Source: Chishuiella changwenlii (GTDB lineage Bacteria; Bacteroidota; Bacteroidia; Flavobacteriales; Weeksellaceae). From it: DNA of 64,000 nucleotides. Both the position numbers and the translations under genes were made by a program. The stretch lies in contig NZ_FRBH01000007.1 of assembly GCF_900142565.1 (NCBI RefSeq), forward strand, positions 241,185 to 305,184, given 5' to 3'. Under the pieces are notes generated by a model, which did no database searches, was not told where the DNA came from, and saw only the letters and a program-made list of their open reading frames with translations. Of the stretch, positions 53,798-60,603 are shown in pieces; the stretch's first letter is position 1; each line of letters starts with the position of its first letter.

Positions 53798-55663
53798 ATG
53801 AGTTTAGTTACTACACAGGATATATATACAGCTTCAGGACTTTCAAAAATAGGAATTTTTGGTAAGCCTATTGCTTGGGCACTGAAAAAAGCTTTCAGTA
53901 TCGATCAATTGAATAAACTATACAATGGAGGGAAAGATTTAGCATGTGAACCTTTCTTGGATTATTTAATTGATGACCTTGGAGTGGATTATGAAATCCA
54001 TGAAGAAGATTTAAAACGTATTCCGAAAGAAGGTCCTTTTGTAATAGTTTCTAATCATCCTCTTGGTGCATTGGACGGAATTATTATGATGCATTTTATG
54101 TCTAAGATTCGTCCAGATTTTAAGATAATGGGAAATTTTTTATTACAAAAAATAAAACCATTAGAGCCAATGATTATTCCAGTTAATCCTTTCGAAACAC
54201 GAAAAGATGCTTATAATAGTCTTACTGGAATGCGTGAAACGTTACAACTATTACGTTCTGGAGGATGTTTGGGTATTTTTCCTGCTGGAGAAGTTTCTTA
54301 TCGTGACGATGATAGAAATATTATCGACAGAGAATGGCAAGAAACAGCAATGAAGTTAATAAAGAAAGCAAAAGTTCCTGTTGTACCTATGTTTTTTAGA
54401 GCTAGAAACAGTAATGTATTTTACCGTTTAGCAAAACTTCATCCAGATTTTCAGACAGCATTATTGCCATCTGAAATGATGAAAAAAAGAACACGAGCAA
54501 TACAAATCCGTATTGGTAAACCAGTTCTACAAAAACAACAAGACGAACATTGTGATATTAATGATTATACTGCTTTTTTAAGAAAGAAAACGTATATGCT
54601 TTCTTCTTATTATAATAAGAAAAGAAGCTTTACAGAGGTCTTAAAAAACCCATCGAATATCGAATTAAAAATGCCTACTTTACCAAGTTTATCATCATCA
54701 AACAAAAAAGTAAAACCAATTGTAGCTGAAACTTCTTTGGATTTAATTTTAAATGATATTCAAGGATTACATAAAGATGAGGATGCCCTATTATTTACAA
54801 ATAATAATTACGAATGCTTTTTTGCAAAAGCAGAAAGTATACCTAATATTTTAAGAGAGATAGGTCGTTTACGAGAGATTACGTTTAGAGAAATTGGTGA
54901 AGGAACAAATGATGAAATAGATTTAGATCGTTTTGATAATCATTATCACCATTTATTTTTATGGGATAAAGATGCTTCTAAAATTGTTGGTGCTTACCGT
55001 ATGGCAATCGGTGCTGAGGTTTTTGAAAAATATGGAATTAATGGTTTTTATGTGAATGAATTATTCAACTTTGATCCAGAAATTCATCCTTTCTTTAAAA
55101 AGTGTATCGAAATGGGGCGTGCTTTTGTTACATCAGAGTACCAGCAAAAACCAATGCCTTTATTCTTATTATGGAGAGGAATTGTACATATTACATTAAG
55201 AAATCCACATCAAAAATTTATTATTGGAGGAGTAAGTATCAGTAATCAATTTTCAGATTTTTCTAAATCGTTAATGATTGAGTTTATGAAATCTCATTAT
55301 TATGATTCTACGGTTGCACAATATGTTCGTGCAAAAAATGAATTTAAAGTGAAATTAAAAGAAGAGGATAAAGAATTTATCTTTGATGAATCTGAAGCTG
55401 ACTTAAATAAATTTGATAAATTAATTGATGAATTAGAACCAAACGTATTACGTTTACCAGTTTTAATTAAAAAGTATATTAAACAGAATGCGAAAGTAAT
55501 TGCATTTAATGTTGATCCAAAATTTAATGATGCAATTGATGGTTTAATGTATATCCGAGTTTCTGATATACCAGAATCTACTGTTCGTCCAGTTTTAGAA
55601 GATATACAAGCAGAATTAGACAAGAAAATAAAATCAGGAAAATTTGATGGTAGTATCATCTAA
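53798..55663 (+). CDS. olsF: Bifunctional ornithine lipid synthase OlsF-like protein
   Basis: A 621-residue fusion of two acyltransferases. Residues about 60-270 are PlsC/OlsA-like, with SNHPLGALDG as the catalytic His/Asp motif (five residues between His and Asp rather than four) and FPAGEVSYR. Residues about 320-590 are a GNAT-like OlsB domain (LREITFREIGEG, IVGAYRMAIG, CIEMGRAFVTSEYQ). Characterised OlsF proteins N-acylate ornithine and then O-acylate it to give phosphate-free ornithine lipids. The first base follows the aspartate kinase stop codon. A terminator lies at 55686. Confidence 0.9.
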   Translation: MSLVTTQDIYTASGLSKIGIFGKPIAWALKKAFSIDQLNKLYNGGKDLACEPFLDYLIDDLGVDYEIHEEDLKRIPKEGPFVIVSNHPLGALDGIIMMHFMSKIRPDFKIMGNFLLQKIKPLEPMIIPVNPFETRKDAYNSLTGMRETLQLLRSGGCLGIFPAGEVSYRDDDRNIIDREWQETAMKLIKKAKVPVVPMFFRARNSNVFYRLAKLHPDFQTALLPSEMMKKRTRAIQIRIGKPVLQKQQDEHCDINDYTAFLRKKTYMLSSYYNKKRSFTEVLKNPSNIELKMPTLPSLSSSNKKVKPIVAETSLDLILNDIQGLHKDEDALLFTNNNYECFFAKAESIPNILREIGRLREITFREIGEGTNDEIDLDRFDNHYHHLFLWDKDASKIVGAYRMAIGAEVFEKYGINGFYVNELFNFDPEIHPFFKKCIEMGRAFVTSEYQQKPMPLFLLWRGIVHITLRNPHQKFIIGGVSISNQFSDFSKSLMIEFMKSHYYDSTVAQYVRAKNEFKVKLKEEDKEFIFDESEADLNKFDKLIDELEPNVLRLPVLIKKYIKQNAKVIAFNVDPKFNDAIDGLMYIRVSDIPESTVRPVLEDIQAELDKKIKSGKFDGSII

Positions 55664-55685
55664 CTTTTTCCAAATATAAAAATAA

Positions 55686-55713
55686 ATAAAGCCTGCTTTT
55701 AGCAGGCTTTATT
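55686..55713. terminator. Terminator between olsF and the convergent thioesterase gene
   Basis: ATAAAGCCTGC-TTTTA-GCAGGCTTTAT, symmetrical enough to act both ways. Confidence 0.75.
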
Positions 55714-55734
55714 CGTATAATTTTTTATCAATTA

Positions 55735-56154
55735 CTAATCAATAACAGGAACTGGGCGCTTGTTTTCGTTAATCGCTACTAGTGTAAACGTTCCAGAAAT
55801 AGCTTTGTCTATTCCATCTCTGTACATACTTTCTATGTAAACATCAACTTGTACATCTAAACTTGTGCGTCCTACACGAACAACTCTACCCACAAACTCT
55901 ACCAAGGTACCAGCAGGAATAGCGTGTTTAAAATCAATTTTATCACTACTTACAGTAACAATTGGTTTACGACAGAAACGAGTTGCTGTCATAAAAGCAA
56001 CTTCATCCATTAAGTACATTACAGCTCCACCAAACATCGTATTGTGATGGTTAGTATCACCAGGAAAAACGGCTTTAGAAACTCTTGTTTCCGAATCATT
56101 AATGCGTTTATCAATCAATTCTTCTCTTGTTGTTTTTTCCACTTCCATTATCAT
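55735..56154 (-). CDS. Hotdog-fold acyl-CoA thioesterase (YciA/ACOT-like), riboswitch-linked
   Basis: A 139-residue single-hotdog acyl-CoA thioesterase. It has the family's VFPGDTNHHNTMFGGAVMYLMDEVA (catalytic Asn/Asp region, quoted in two parts: VFPGDTNHHNTMFGG and AVMYLMDEVA) and VDFKHAIPAGTLV-like DFKHAIPAGTL. VGRTSLDVQV follows. It probably hydrolyses short to medium acyl-CoAs. The start could be ATG 56154 or ATG 56148. The first ATG overlaps the stop of a 23-codon frame in the leader. About 230 bases upstream a promoter is followed by a cobalamin riboswitch on the same strand, so expression is likely switched by B12. This is an unusual target for that riboswitch. Confidence 0.9.
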   Translation of the reverse strand: MIMEVEKTTREELIDKRINDSETRVSKAVFPGDTNHHNTMFGGAVMYLMDEVAFMTATRFCRKPIVTVSSDKIDFKHAIPAGTLVEFVGRVVRVGRTSLDVQVDVYIESMYRDGIDKAISGTFTLVAINENKRPVPVID

Positions 56155-56222
56155 ATTTTTACACGTTGCATTTCAAAATTATTCAGTCGATAATGTTTTT
56201 TGTGGTTGTTTGATGGTTTCAT
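56151..56222 (-). CDS. Possible leader peptide (23 codons) ahead of the thioesterase
   Basis: An open frame MKPSNNHKKHYRLNNFEM followed by QRVKI. Its TGA overlaps the thioesterase ATG (ATGA), the classic arrangement for translational coupling. It lies between the riboswitch aptamer and the thioesterase gene. There is no homology evidence, and its length is within chance for AT-rich DNA. Confidence 0.3.
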   Translation of the reverse strand: MKPSNNHKKHYRLNNFEMQRVKI

Positions 56223-56269
56223 AACTTATAATTTTTTTGCTTTTTTCGCGAAAGCTAAAAGGTGAATAA

Positions 56270-56370
56270 TAACTCAAGAATGGTAATCTGACTTATCATA
56301 ATATATGATTTACAGTTGCGCGACAGTTCGTGAATTTCACACGATTCCCCAAAGTAATGAGCTCTAATAA
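56270..56370 (-). ncRNA. Cobalamin (B12) riboswitch
   Basis: On the minus strand the aptamer core reads GGGGAATCGTGTGAAATTCA, then CGAACTGTCGCGCAACTGTA. A short hairpin (ATCATA/TATGAT) follows, then AAGTCAGATTACC. These match the conserved GGGAA..GGTGxAAxTCC..CTGxCCCGCAACTGT core and the AGTCAGGAxACC B12-box of cobalamin riboswitches. The peripheral 5' part is short. A TATATTTG promoter lies about 5 bases upstream of the predicted start. Downstream are a GC-containing hairpin (AGCTTTCGCGAAAAAAGC), a possible leader peptide and the thioesterase gene. With its promoter it explains most of the gene-free stretch 56155-56485. Confidence 0.85.
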
Positions 56371-56374
56371 AGTG

Positions 56375-56382
56375 CAAATATA
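56375..56382 (-). promoter_or_regulatory. -7 promoter element of the riboswitch/thioesterase transcript (TATATTTG)
   Basis: Exact TAnnTTTG on the minus strand, just upstream of the aptamer. Confidence 0.7.
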
Positions 56383-56485
56383 ATTTAGAAAAATGAAATT
56401 TTTGAGATTAATTAAAATGAATTCGTTCATTTAGAATAAATCGTGTAAATTCAAATCTTATAAATTTTGCTAAGCAGAAATAAAA

Positions 56486-57646
56486 ATGAAGATAAAACCA
56501 ATCAAAGATTTAATTCATAATTTAAGTGAATGGAAAGAATTAATTTCTCAAACAACCGATTTAACCAATAAAGTCATTCAAGACGTTAATTTCATCAAAG
56601 AAAATATTAATTGGGAAGAATATAATTTATGTAATACAACTTTTTTAGGGTGTAAATTTAAACAAGGAGAAGCTATACATTTAATAGAAAGAGGAGCTTT
56701 TGTTTATCCTAAATTTTCAGATATACCCTATAATCCATATAGAGGAAAACTATATACTTGGGAAGAATTGATGGAAGGATATAGTCCAGTTGTTGATAAA
56801 AGTAAAGACTTAGAAATCTATAAACATTTTGTAAAACATAAGTATAACCCATCTGTTTCGGAAGCAATGGCACAACGTTTACACGATTTGTCTATTGATG
56901 ATGGTTTACGTCGTATTTTAGAGTATGATGAATTAGGAATGACAAAGAAGAAAGTCGTAGGCTTTATGGGAGGACATTCTACTGCAAGAAATTCCGTATT
57001 TTATAATGAGACAGCACTGGCAGCAAAAAGAGCAACAGAAAAAGGATATTATGTTGTTTCTGGTGGAGGACCTGGTATTATGGAAGCGGCAAACTTAGGT
57101 GCTTACATGGCAAATTATTCTGATGAAGATTTAATGAAAGCTATTTTTATTTTATCTGAATTAGATTTCACTGATGAAAATAAGACCGAATATTTAGCTA
57201 CGAATTATATTACAAATGCAAAAAGAGTTTTAGAAATTTATCCTAATGGGCAAGAAAGTTTAGCAATTCCGACATGGTTTTATGGACATGAGCCAAGTAA
57301 CTTATTTGCAACACATATTGCAAAATATTTCTCGAACAGTATAAGAGAGGATATGTTATTAACAATAAGTTTATTTGGATTGGTTTATGCACCTGGAAGT
57401 GCGGGAACAACCCAAGAAATTTTTCAGGAAGCTGCACAAAACCATTATGGAACATCAGGTTATTATAGTCCAATGGTTTTTTTAAGTAAAAAAAGATACG
57501 TTGAAGACACATCAATTTATTCTGTTTTGCATCAATTAGCGATAGGTAAACCGTATAAAGAATTGTTGTTTTTAACAGACAATGCTGAACACGTCATTGA
57601 TTTTATTGAGAAAAACCCTCCAATTAGAGTAAAATTGGGTGATTAA
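56486..57646 (+). CDS. LOG family nucleotide-binding protein
   Basis: A 386-residue protein. Residues about 1-130 are an N-terminal region of unknown fold. Residues about 155-385 are a Rossmann-like LOG/SLOG domain. It starts with VVGFMGGHSTARN and has the phosphate-binding SGGGPGIMEAANLGAY and the second motif PGSAGTTQEIFQEA (usually PGGxGTxxE, here Ser-Ala for Gly-x). LOG proteins split nucleoside 5'-monophosphate from cytokinin-type nucleotides, and SLOG relatives sense nucleotides; which applies here is unknown. It is long for a plain LOG protein. Monocistronic; no terminator is obvious before the tRNAs. Confidence 0.82.
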   Translation: MKIKPIKDLIHNLSEWKELISQTTDLTNKVIQDVNFIKENINWEEYNLCNTTFLGCKFKQGEAIHLIERGAFVYPKFSDIPYNPYRGKLYTWEELMEGYSPVVDKSKDLEIYKHFVKHKYNPSVSEAMAQRLHDLSIDDGLRRILEYDELGMTKKKVVGFMGGHSTARNSVFYNETALAAKRATEKGYYVVSGGGPGIMEAANLGAYMANYSDEDLMKAIFILSELDFTDENKTEYLATNYITNAKRVLEIYPNGQESLAIPTWFYGHEPSNLFATHIAKYFSNSIREDMLLTISLFGLVYAPGSAGTTQEIFQEAAQNHYGTSGYYSPMVFLSKKRYVEDTSIYSVLHQLAIGKPYKELLFLTDNAEHVIDFIEKNPPIRVKLGD

Positions 57647-57667
57647 TAAAAAAAATGAAAAAATATT

Positions 57668-57696
57668 TTGTAGATTAAAAATAGTTTGTATATTTG
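57668..57696 (+). promoter_or_regulatory. Promoter of the tRNA-fMet pair (TTG-N18-TATATTTG)
   Basis: TTG at 57668-57670 and TATATTTG at 57689-57696 with an 18-base spacer, the same spacing as the tRNA-Leu promoter. The initial transcribed bases CAATCCAA are also identical. Confidence 0.75.
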
Positions 57697-57707
57697 CAAT
57701 CCAATAA

Positions 57708-57780
<73 letters not shown>

Positions 57781-57786
57781 CTAAAT

Positions 57787-57859
<73 letters not shown>

Positions 57860-57863
57860 CTAC

Positions 57864-57898
57864 AAAGAGAGTTTCTTAATTAGAAACTCTCTTTTTTT
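57864..57898 (+). terminator. Terminator of the tRNA-fMet operon
   Basis: AAAGAGAGTTTCT pairs with AGAAACTCTCTTT, then a T-run. Confidence 0.85.
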
Positions 57899-57901
57899 AT
57901 T

Positions 57902-57964
57902 ATTAGATATTAGATATTAGATATTAGATATTAGATATTAGATATTAGATATTAGATATTAGAT
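57902..57964. repeat. Heptamer microsatellite, nine perfect copies of ATTAGAT
   Basis: Nine uninterrupted ATTAGAT units, ending in a degenerate ATTGATT. It lies between the tRNA terminator and the promoter of the SUFU gene, about 85 bases upstream of that -7 element. The following 58000-58040 contains AAGACATAA..TTATGTCTT, a weak inverted repeat. Confidence 0.97.
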
Positions 57965-58048
57965 ATTGATTTAGCTTAAAAACTAAAAGACATAAAAACA
58001 TAACATCACAACATCCTCAAGTCTTATGTCTTAAACTTCCTTAATCAC

Positions 58049-58056
58049 TATATTTG
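58049..58056 (+). promoter_or_regulatory. -7 element of the SUFU-domain gene (TATATTTG)
   Basis: Exact TAnnTTTG, 4 bases before ATG 58061, implying a leaderless transcript. Confidence 0.7.
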
Positions 58057-58060
58057 TAAA

Positions 58061-58696
58061 ATGAATATAGAAGAATATAAAGAACAATATAAAAAAGACC
58101 AAGCTGTTGGAGCATTATCTATAGAAAAACGCTTAAAACAAGTATATGGTAACTTGGAACCAAGATTTTATTCACCGCAAGTGATGTCTTTCCAAGGTGG
58201 AGAGGAACCAATTGATGGTGTTGCCGTTTTTGATGTAAATGGTTATCACCATTTAGTAAGTTACGGTATGTCTCATTTATATTATTCAGAAGAAAGTGCT
58301 GGTGCAGAATTTAGCAAATGGGGATTTGAATTCTCCTTTCGTGTAAAACCTGTAAAAGAAGATGAAGGTGAAGATCCTTTTTGGGTAATTCAATTAATGA
58401 ATAACTTAGGAAGATTTGTCAATGAAACGAAAGTTTGGTTCGAGGAATATCAATTTTTACCATTAGGAGGCCCAATCCGTGCAGATTCTGATACAGATAT
58501 TGTAGGAATTGCTTTTGTAAAAGATGATGATTTAGACGAAATAGATACACCGCATGGTAAAGTTATTTTTCTACAAATGATAGGACTAAATTCTAAACAA
58601 TTAAAGCGTTTAGAAGATAACTCTACAAAAGAAGAAATAATGACAGTACTAAATGAAATTAAGTCAGTTAACCCAAAATTTGTGACAGAATTATAG
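58061..58696 (+). CDS. Suppressor of fused (SUFU) domain-containing protein
   Basis: A 211-residue cytoplasmic protein matching the bacterial SUFU family. Conserved elements include DGVAVFDVNGYHHLVSYGMS, LYYSEESAG, the FSKWGFEFSFRV strand, PFWVIQLMNNLGRFV, FLPLGGPI and FLQMIGLNSKQL. In animals Sufu restrains Hedgehog signalling; bacterial members are of unknown role and sometimes linked to toxin/immunity loci, though no toxin gene is adjacent here. It has its own leaderless-type promoter, with an unusually long 3' region (about 175 bases) before the next terminator. Confidence 0.9.
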   Translation: MNIEEYKEQYKKDQAVGALSIEKRLKQVYGNLEPRFYSPQVMSFQGGEEPIDGVAVFDVNGYHHLVSYGMSHLYYSEESAGAEFSKWGFEFSFRVKPVKEDEGEDPFWVIQLMNNLGRFVNETKVWFEEYQFLPLGGPIRADSDTDIVGIAFVKDDDLDEIDTPHGKVIFLQMIGLNSKQLKRLEDNSTKEEIMTVLNEIKSVNPKFVTEL

Positions 58697-58792
58697 TTAA
58701 ATTTTTAACACTAGATAGTATTCTGTCTTAAATATTGTTAAATGTAAACTTAACGTTATCAACTAATTAAACTTGGTATTTATTTTGCTTTA

Positions 58793-58896
58793 TATAAAGT
58801 GTTAGTAGCACTAACGGTAGAGTAAATTTTTCATAGGTTAGGTTAGTAGTTAGGTAAAACTAATTATGAAGCACTTCTTCGGAAGTGCTTTTTTTA
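58793..58896 (+). ncRNA. Possible small RNA or structured 3' UTR
   Basis: About 100 bases between the SUFU stop region and a strong terminator contain no gene. There is a perfect stem GTTAGT-AGC-ACTAAC (58803-58817) and a repetitive GGTTAGGTTAGTAGTTAGG segment. TATTTTG at 58781 could be a -7 element. The stretch could instead be the 3' end of the SUFU mRNA. Confidence 0.25.
58869..58896 (+). terminator. Rho-independent terminator upstream of thioredoxin
   Basis: AAGCACTTC-TTCG-GAAGTGCTT (a stable UUCG tetraloop) followed by a T-run. A -7-like TATCTTTA for thioredoxin starts at its end (58897). Confidence 0.9.
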
Positions 58897-58923
58897 TATC
58901 TTTAGATGAGAATATAAAAGACC

Positions 58924-59271
58924 ATGTTTAAAAATTTATTCAAGAAAAATAATTCAGTTAACCAAGAACAAAAGACCATGACATTTGAAGAAATAATAGA
59001 TTCGGAACAACCTATATTGTTAGACTTTTTTGCGACATGGTGTGGACCATGTCAAATGATGGGACCAATTTTACAACAAGTAAAAGAAGAATTGGGAGAT
59101 GAAGTTAAAATATTAAAAGTAGATATAGATAAGTATAGAGATTTAGCTGCGAAATACCAAGTACAAAGTGTTCCTACTTTTGCTATTTTTAAAAATAGCC
59201 AATTACTTTGGAAAGAGAGTGGTGCTAAACCAAAAGAATATTTAGTAAACGAATTAAAAAAGCATATATAA
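58924..59271 (+). CDS. Thioredoxin family protein
   Basis: A 115-residue thioredoxin-fold reductant with the active site ATWCGPCQ (Cys40, Cys43) and the cis-Pro in VQSVPTFAIF. The N-terminal 18 residues (MFKNLFKKNNSVNQEQKT) are a short basic extension; ATG 58978 would give a plain 97-residue domain and cannot be excluded. No signal peptide is convincing, so it is probably cytoplasmic. A -7-like TATCTTTA is at 58897. Its stop codon runs into a bidirectional terminator. Confidence 0.93.
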   Translation: MFKNLFKKNNSVNQEQKTMTFEEIIDSEQPILLDFFATWCGPCQMMGPILQQVKEELGDEVKILKVDIDKYRDLAAKYQVQSVPTFAIFKNSQLLWKESGAKPKEYLVNELKKHI

Positions 59272-59302
59272 AAAAAGCGTCTCATTTGAGACGCTTTTTT
59301 TA
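59271..59302. terminator. Bidirectional terminator between thioredoxin and tolC-like genes
   Basis: AAAAAAGCGTCTCA pairs with its complement around TT. It overlaps the thioredoxin stop and touches the tolC-like 3' end. Confidence 0.85.
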
Positions 59303-60601
59303 TTGTTTTCCTAAATAAATATTAAGTAACTCTAAATTAAATGAATAACTATATTTAGCTTTTATTAATTCTGCTTCAGCTTGTTTTAAATTATTTCGTA
59401 AAATATTTAAATCATATATAGTAGACACTCCCGCATCAAAACTTATGACACCATAATCATGCGTTACTTGGCTAGTTTCTACCAATTTTTTTGAAGCGAG
59501 ATAAGTTTCATAAAACAATTCAATATTCAAAAATATATTCCGAAGTTCTTGTTCGATAGTTAGAGTTTGTAATTTATAAGATTCTTGTGCATATAAACGA
59601 TTCATATCAGCTTGTTCAATCTGATTTTTTATAATTCCTTTACTGTATATAGGAATGGTAAGATTAAATGCTAATTGCTGTGTGAAATTATCTAAATTTT
59701 GTTTTAAAAAATTTCTGTTCATTGATTGATTTACAAAAGAATTAAAATAAAAAGATCCTACTCCTGCATTAAAAGATAATTTAGGATATTGTCTTGTTTT
59801 TATAATCTCTTTATTTAACACTTCAATATTGATATTCAACTTTGATTGATTTATAGATGGATTATCCTCTTTTACTTTGCGAATAATTTCCTCAAAATCG
59901 ATTAATTGAATATTTATATCGTCATCTATTGGCACAACTTCAAAATTGTCTGAATAATCTATTTGTAGCGTTTGAGTAAGTGCTTGAATAGATTTTTTTT
60001 TTTCTAATTTTGCCTTTGTATAATTAAAATTCTCTTTTATGAATTCTGCTTCAGCTTCTTTTAAATCCTTTTTAGAACTTACTCCAACCTTTTGAGATTT
60101 TTCTACTTTTTTAAAAATATCTTGAGCATACAGCATATTATTATAATTAACTTTCTCTATTTCTTTGTTTAATAATACAGAGAGATAATGTTCAATAATT
60201 TTAATAGATAATTGTTGTTTAAAAGTTTCTCCTTTGTAGAAAGAAACATCAGTTTCATAAATTGATTTTTTTACATTCTTATCAATTAGTTTATGATTGT
60301 AAAGAATAAATTCAGAAGAGATAGAAGTTGAAGCATTTAAATTATCATTTCTTCTATTGGTTCCAAAAATATCTTGCTGTTGCCCAAAAGAAAATGTGCT
60401 CGTATTTGAGGCAGCAACATTTGGTAGTCGCTCCCTTTTATTAATTTCTACATCTTTTTGTTTAATATGTTGTTCTATATTATTCTTTTTTACATCAATA
60501 TTGCTTTTTAAAGCATATTCTACGCAGTCTTTTAAAGTCCATGTTTGCGCACTTAAAAAAGAACAAGTCAAAAAGTAACAACAAATAAGTAATCTTAACA
60601 T
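59300..60601 (-). CDS. TolC family outer-membrane efflux protein
   Basis: A 433-residue outer-membrane factor: signal peptide (to FLSAQ), then LKDCVEYALKSNIDVKKNN, the standard opening of the family. Two long alpha-hairpin repeats with coiled-coil character follow (about 150-220 and 350-425), flanking short barrel strands (ASTSISSEF, AFNLTIPIYSKG). It is the exit duct of a tripartite exporter. ATG 60601 is two bases after the ABC-transporter stop, so it belongs to the hlyD-ABC-tolC operon. An alternative start at 60634 lies within the ABC gene and is rejected. Confidence 0.92.
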   Translation of the reverse strand: MLRLLICCYFLTCSFLSAQTWTLKDCVEYALKSNIDVKKNNIEQHIKQKDVEINKRERLPNVAASNTSTFSFGQQQDIFGTNRRNDNLNASTSISSEFILYNHKLIDKNVKKSIYETDVSFYKGETFKQQLSIKIIEHYLSVLLNKEIEKVNYNNMLYAQDIFKKVEKSQKVGVSSKKDLKEAEAEFIKENFNYTKAKLEKKKSIQALTQTLQIDYSDNFEVVPIDDDINIQLIDFEEIIRKVKEDNPSINQSKLNINIEVLNKEIIKTRQYPKLSFNAGVGSFYFNSFVNQSMNRNFLKQNLDNFTQQLAFNLTIPIYSKGIIKNQIEQADMNRLYAQESYKLQTLTIEQELRNIFLNIELFYETYLASKKLVETSQVTHDYGVISFDAGVSTIYDLNILRNNLKQAEAELIKAKYSYSFNLELLNIYLGKQ

Positions 60602-60603
60602 AA

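Noticed and set aside
57902..57964. Regular array considered as a CRISPR or iteron origin
   Set aside because: Units are 7 bp with no spacers and no cas or replication gene nearby. It is a microsatellite.
58061..58696. SUFU protein as the immunity partner of a toxin
   Set aside because: No adjacent polymorphic toxin gene or secretion marker. The neighbours are tRNAs and thioredoxin.
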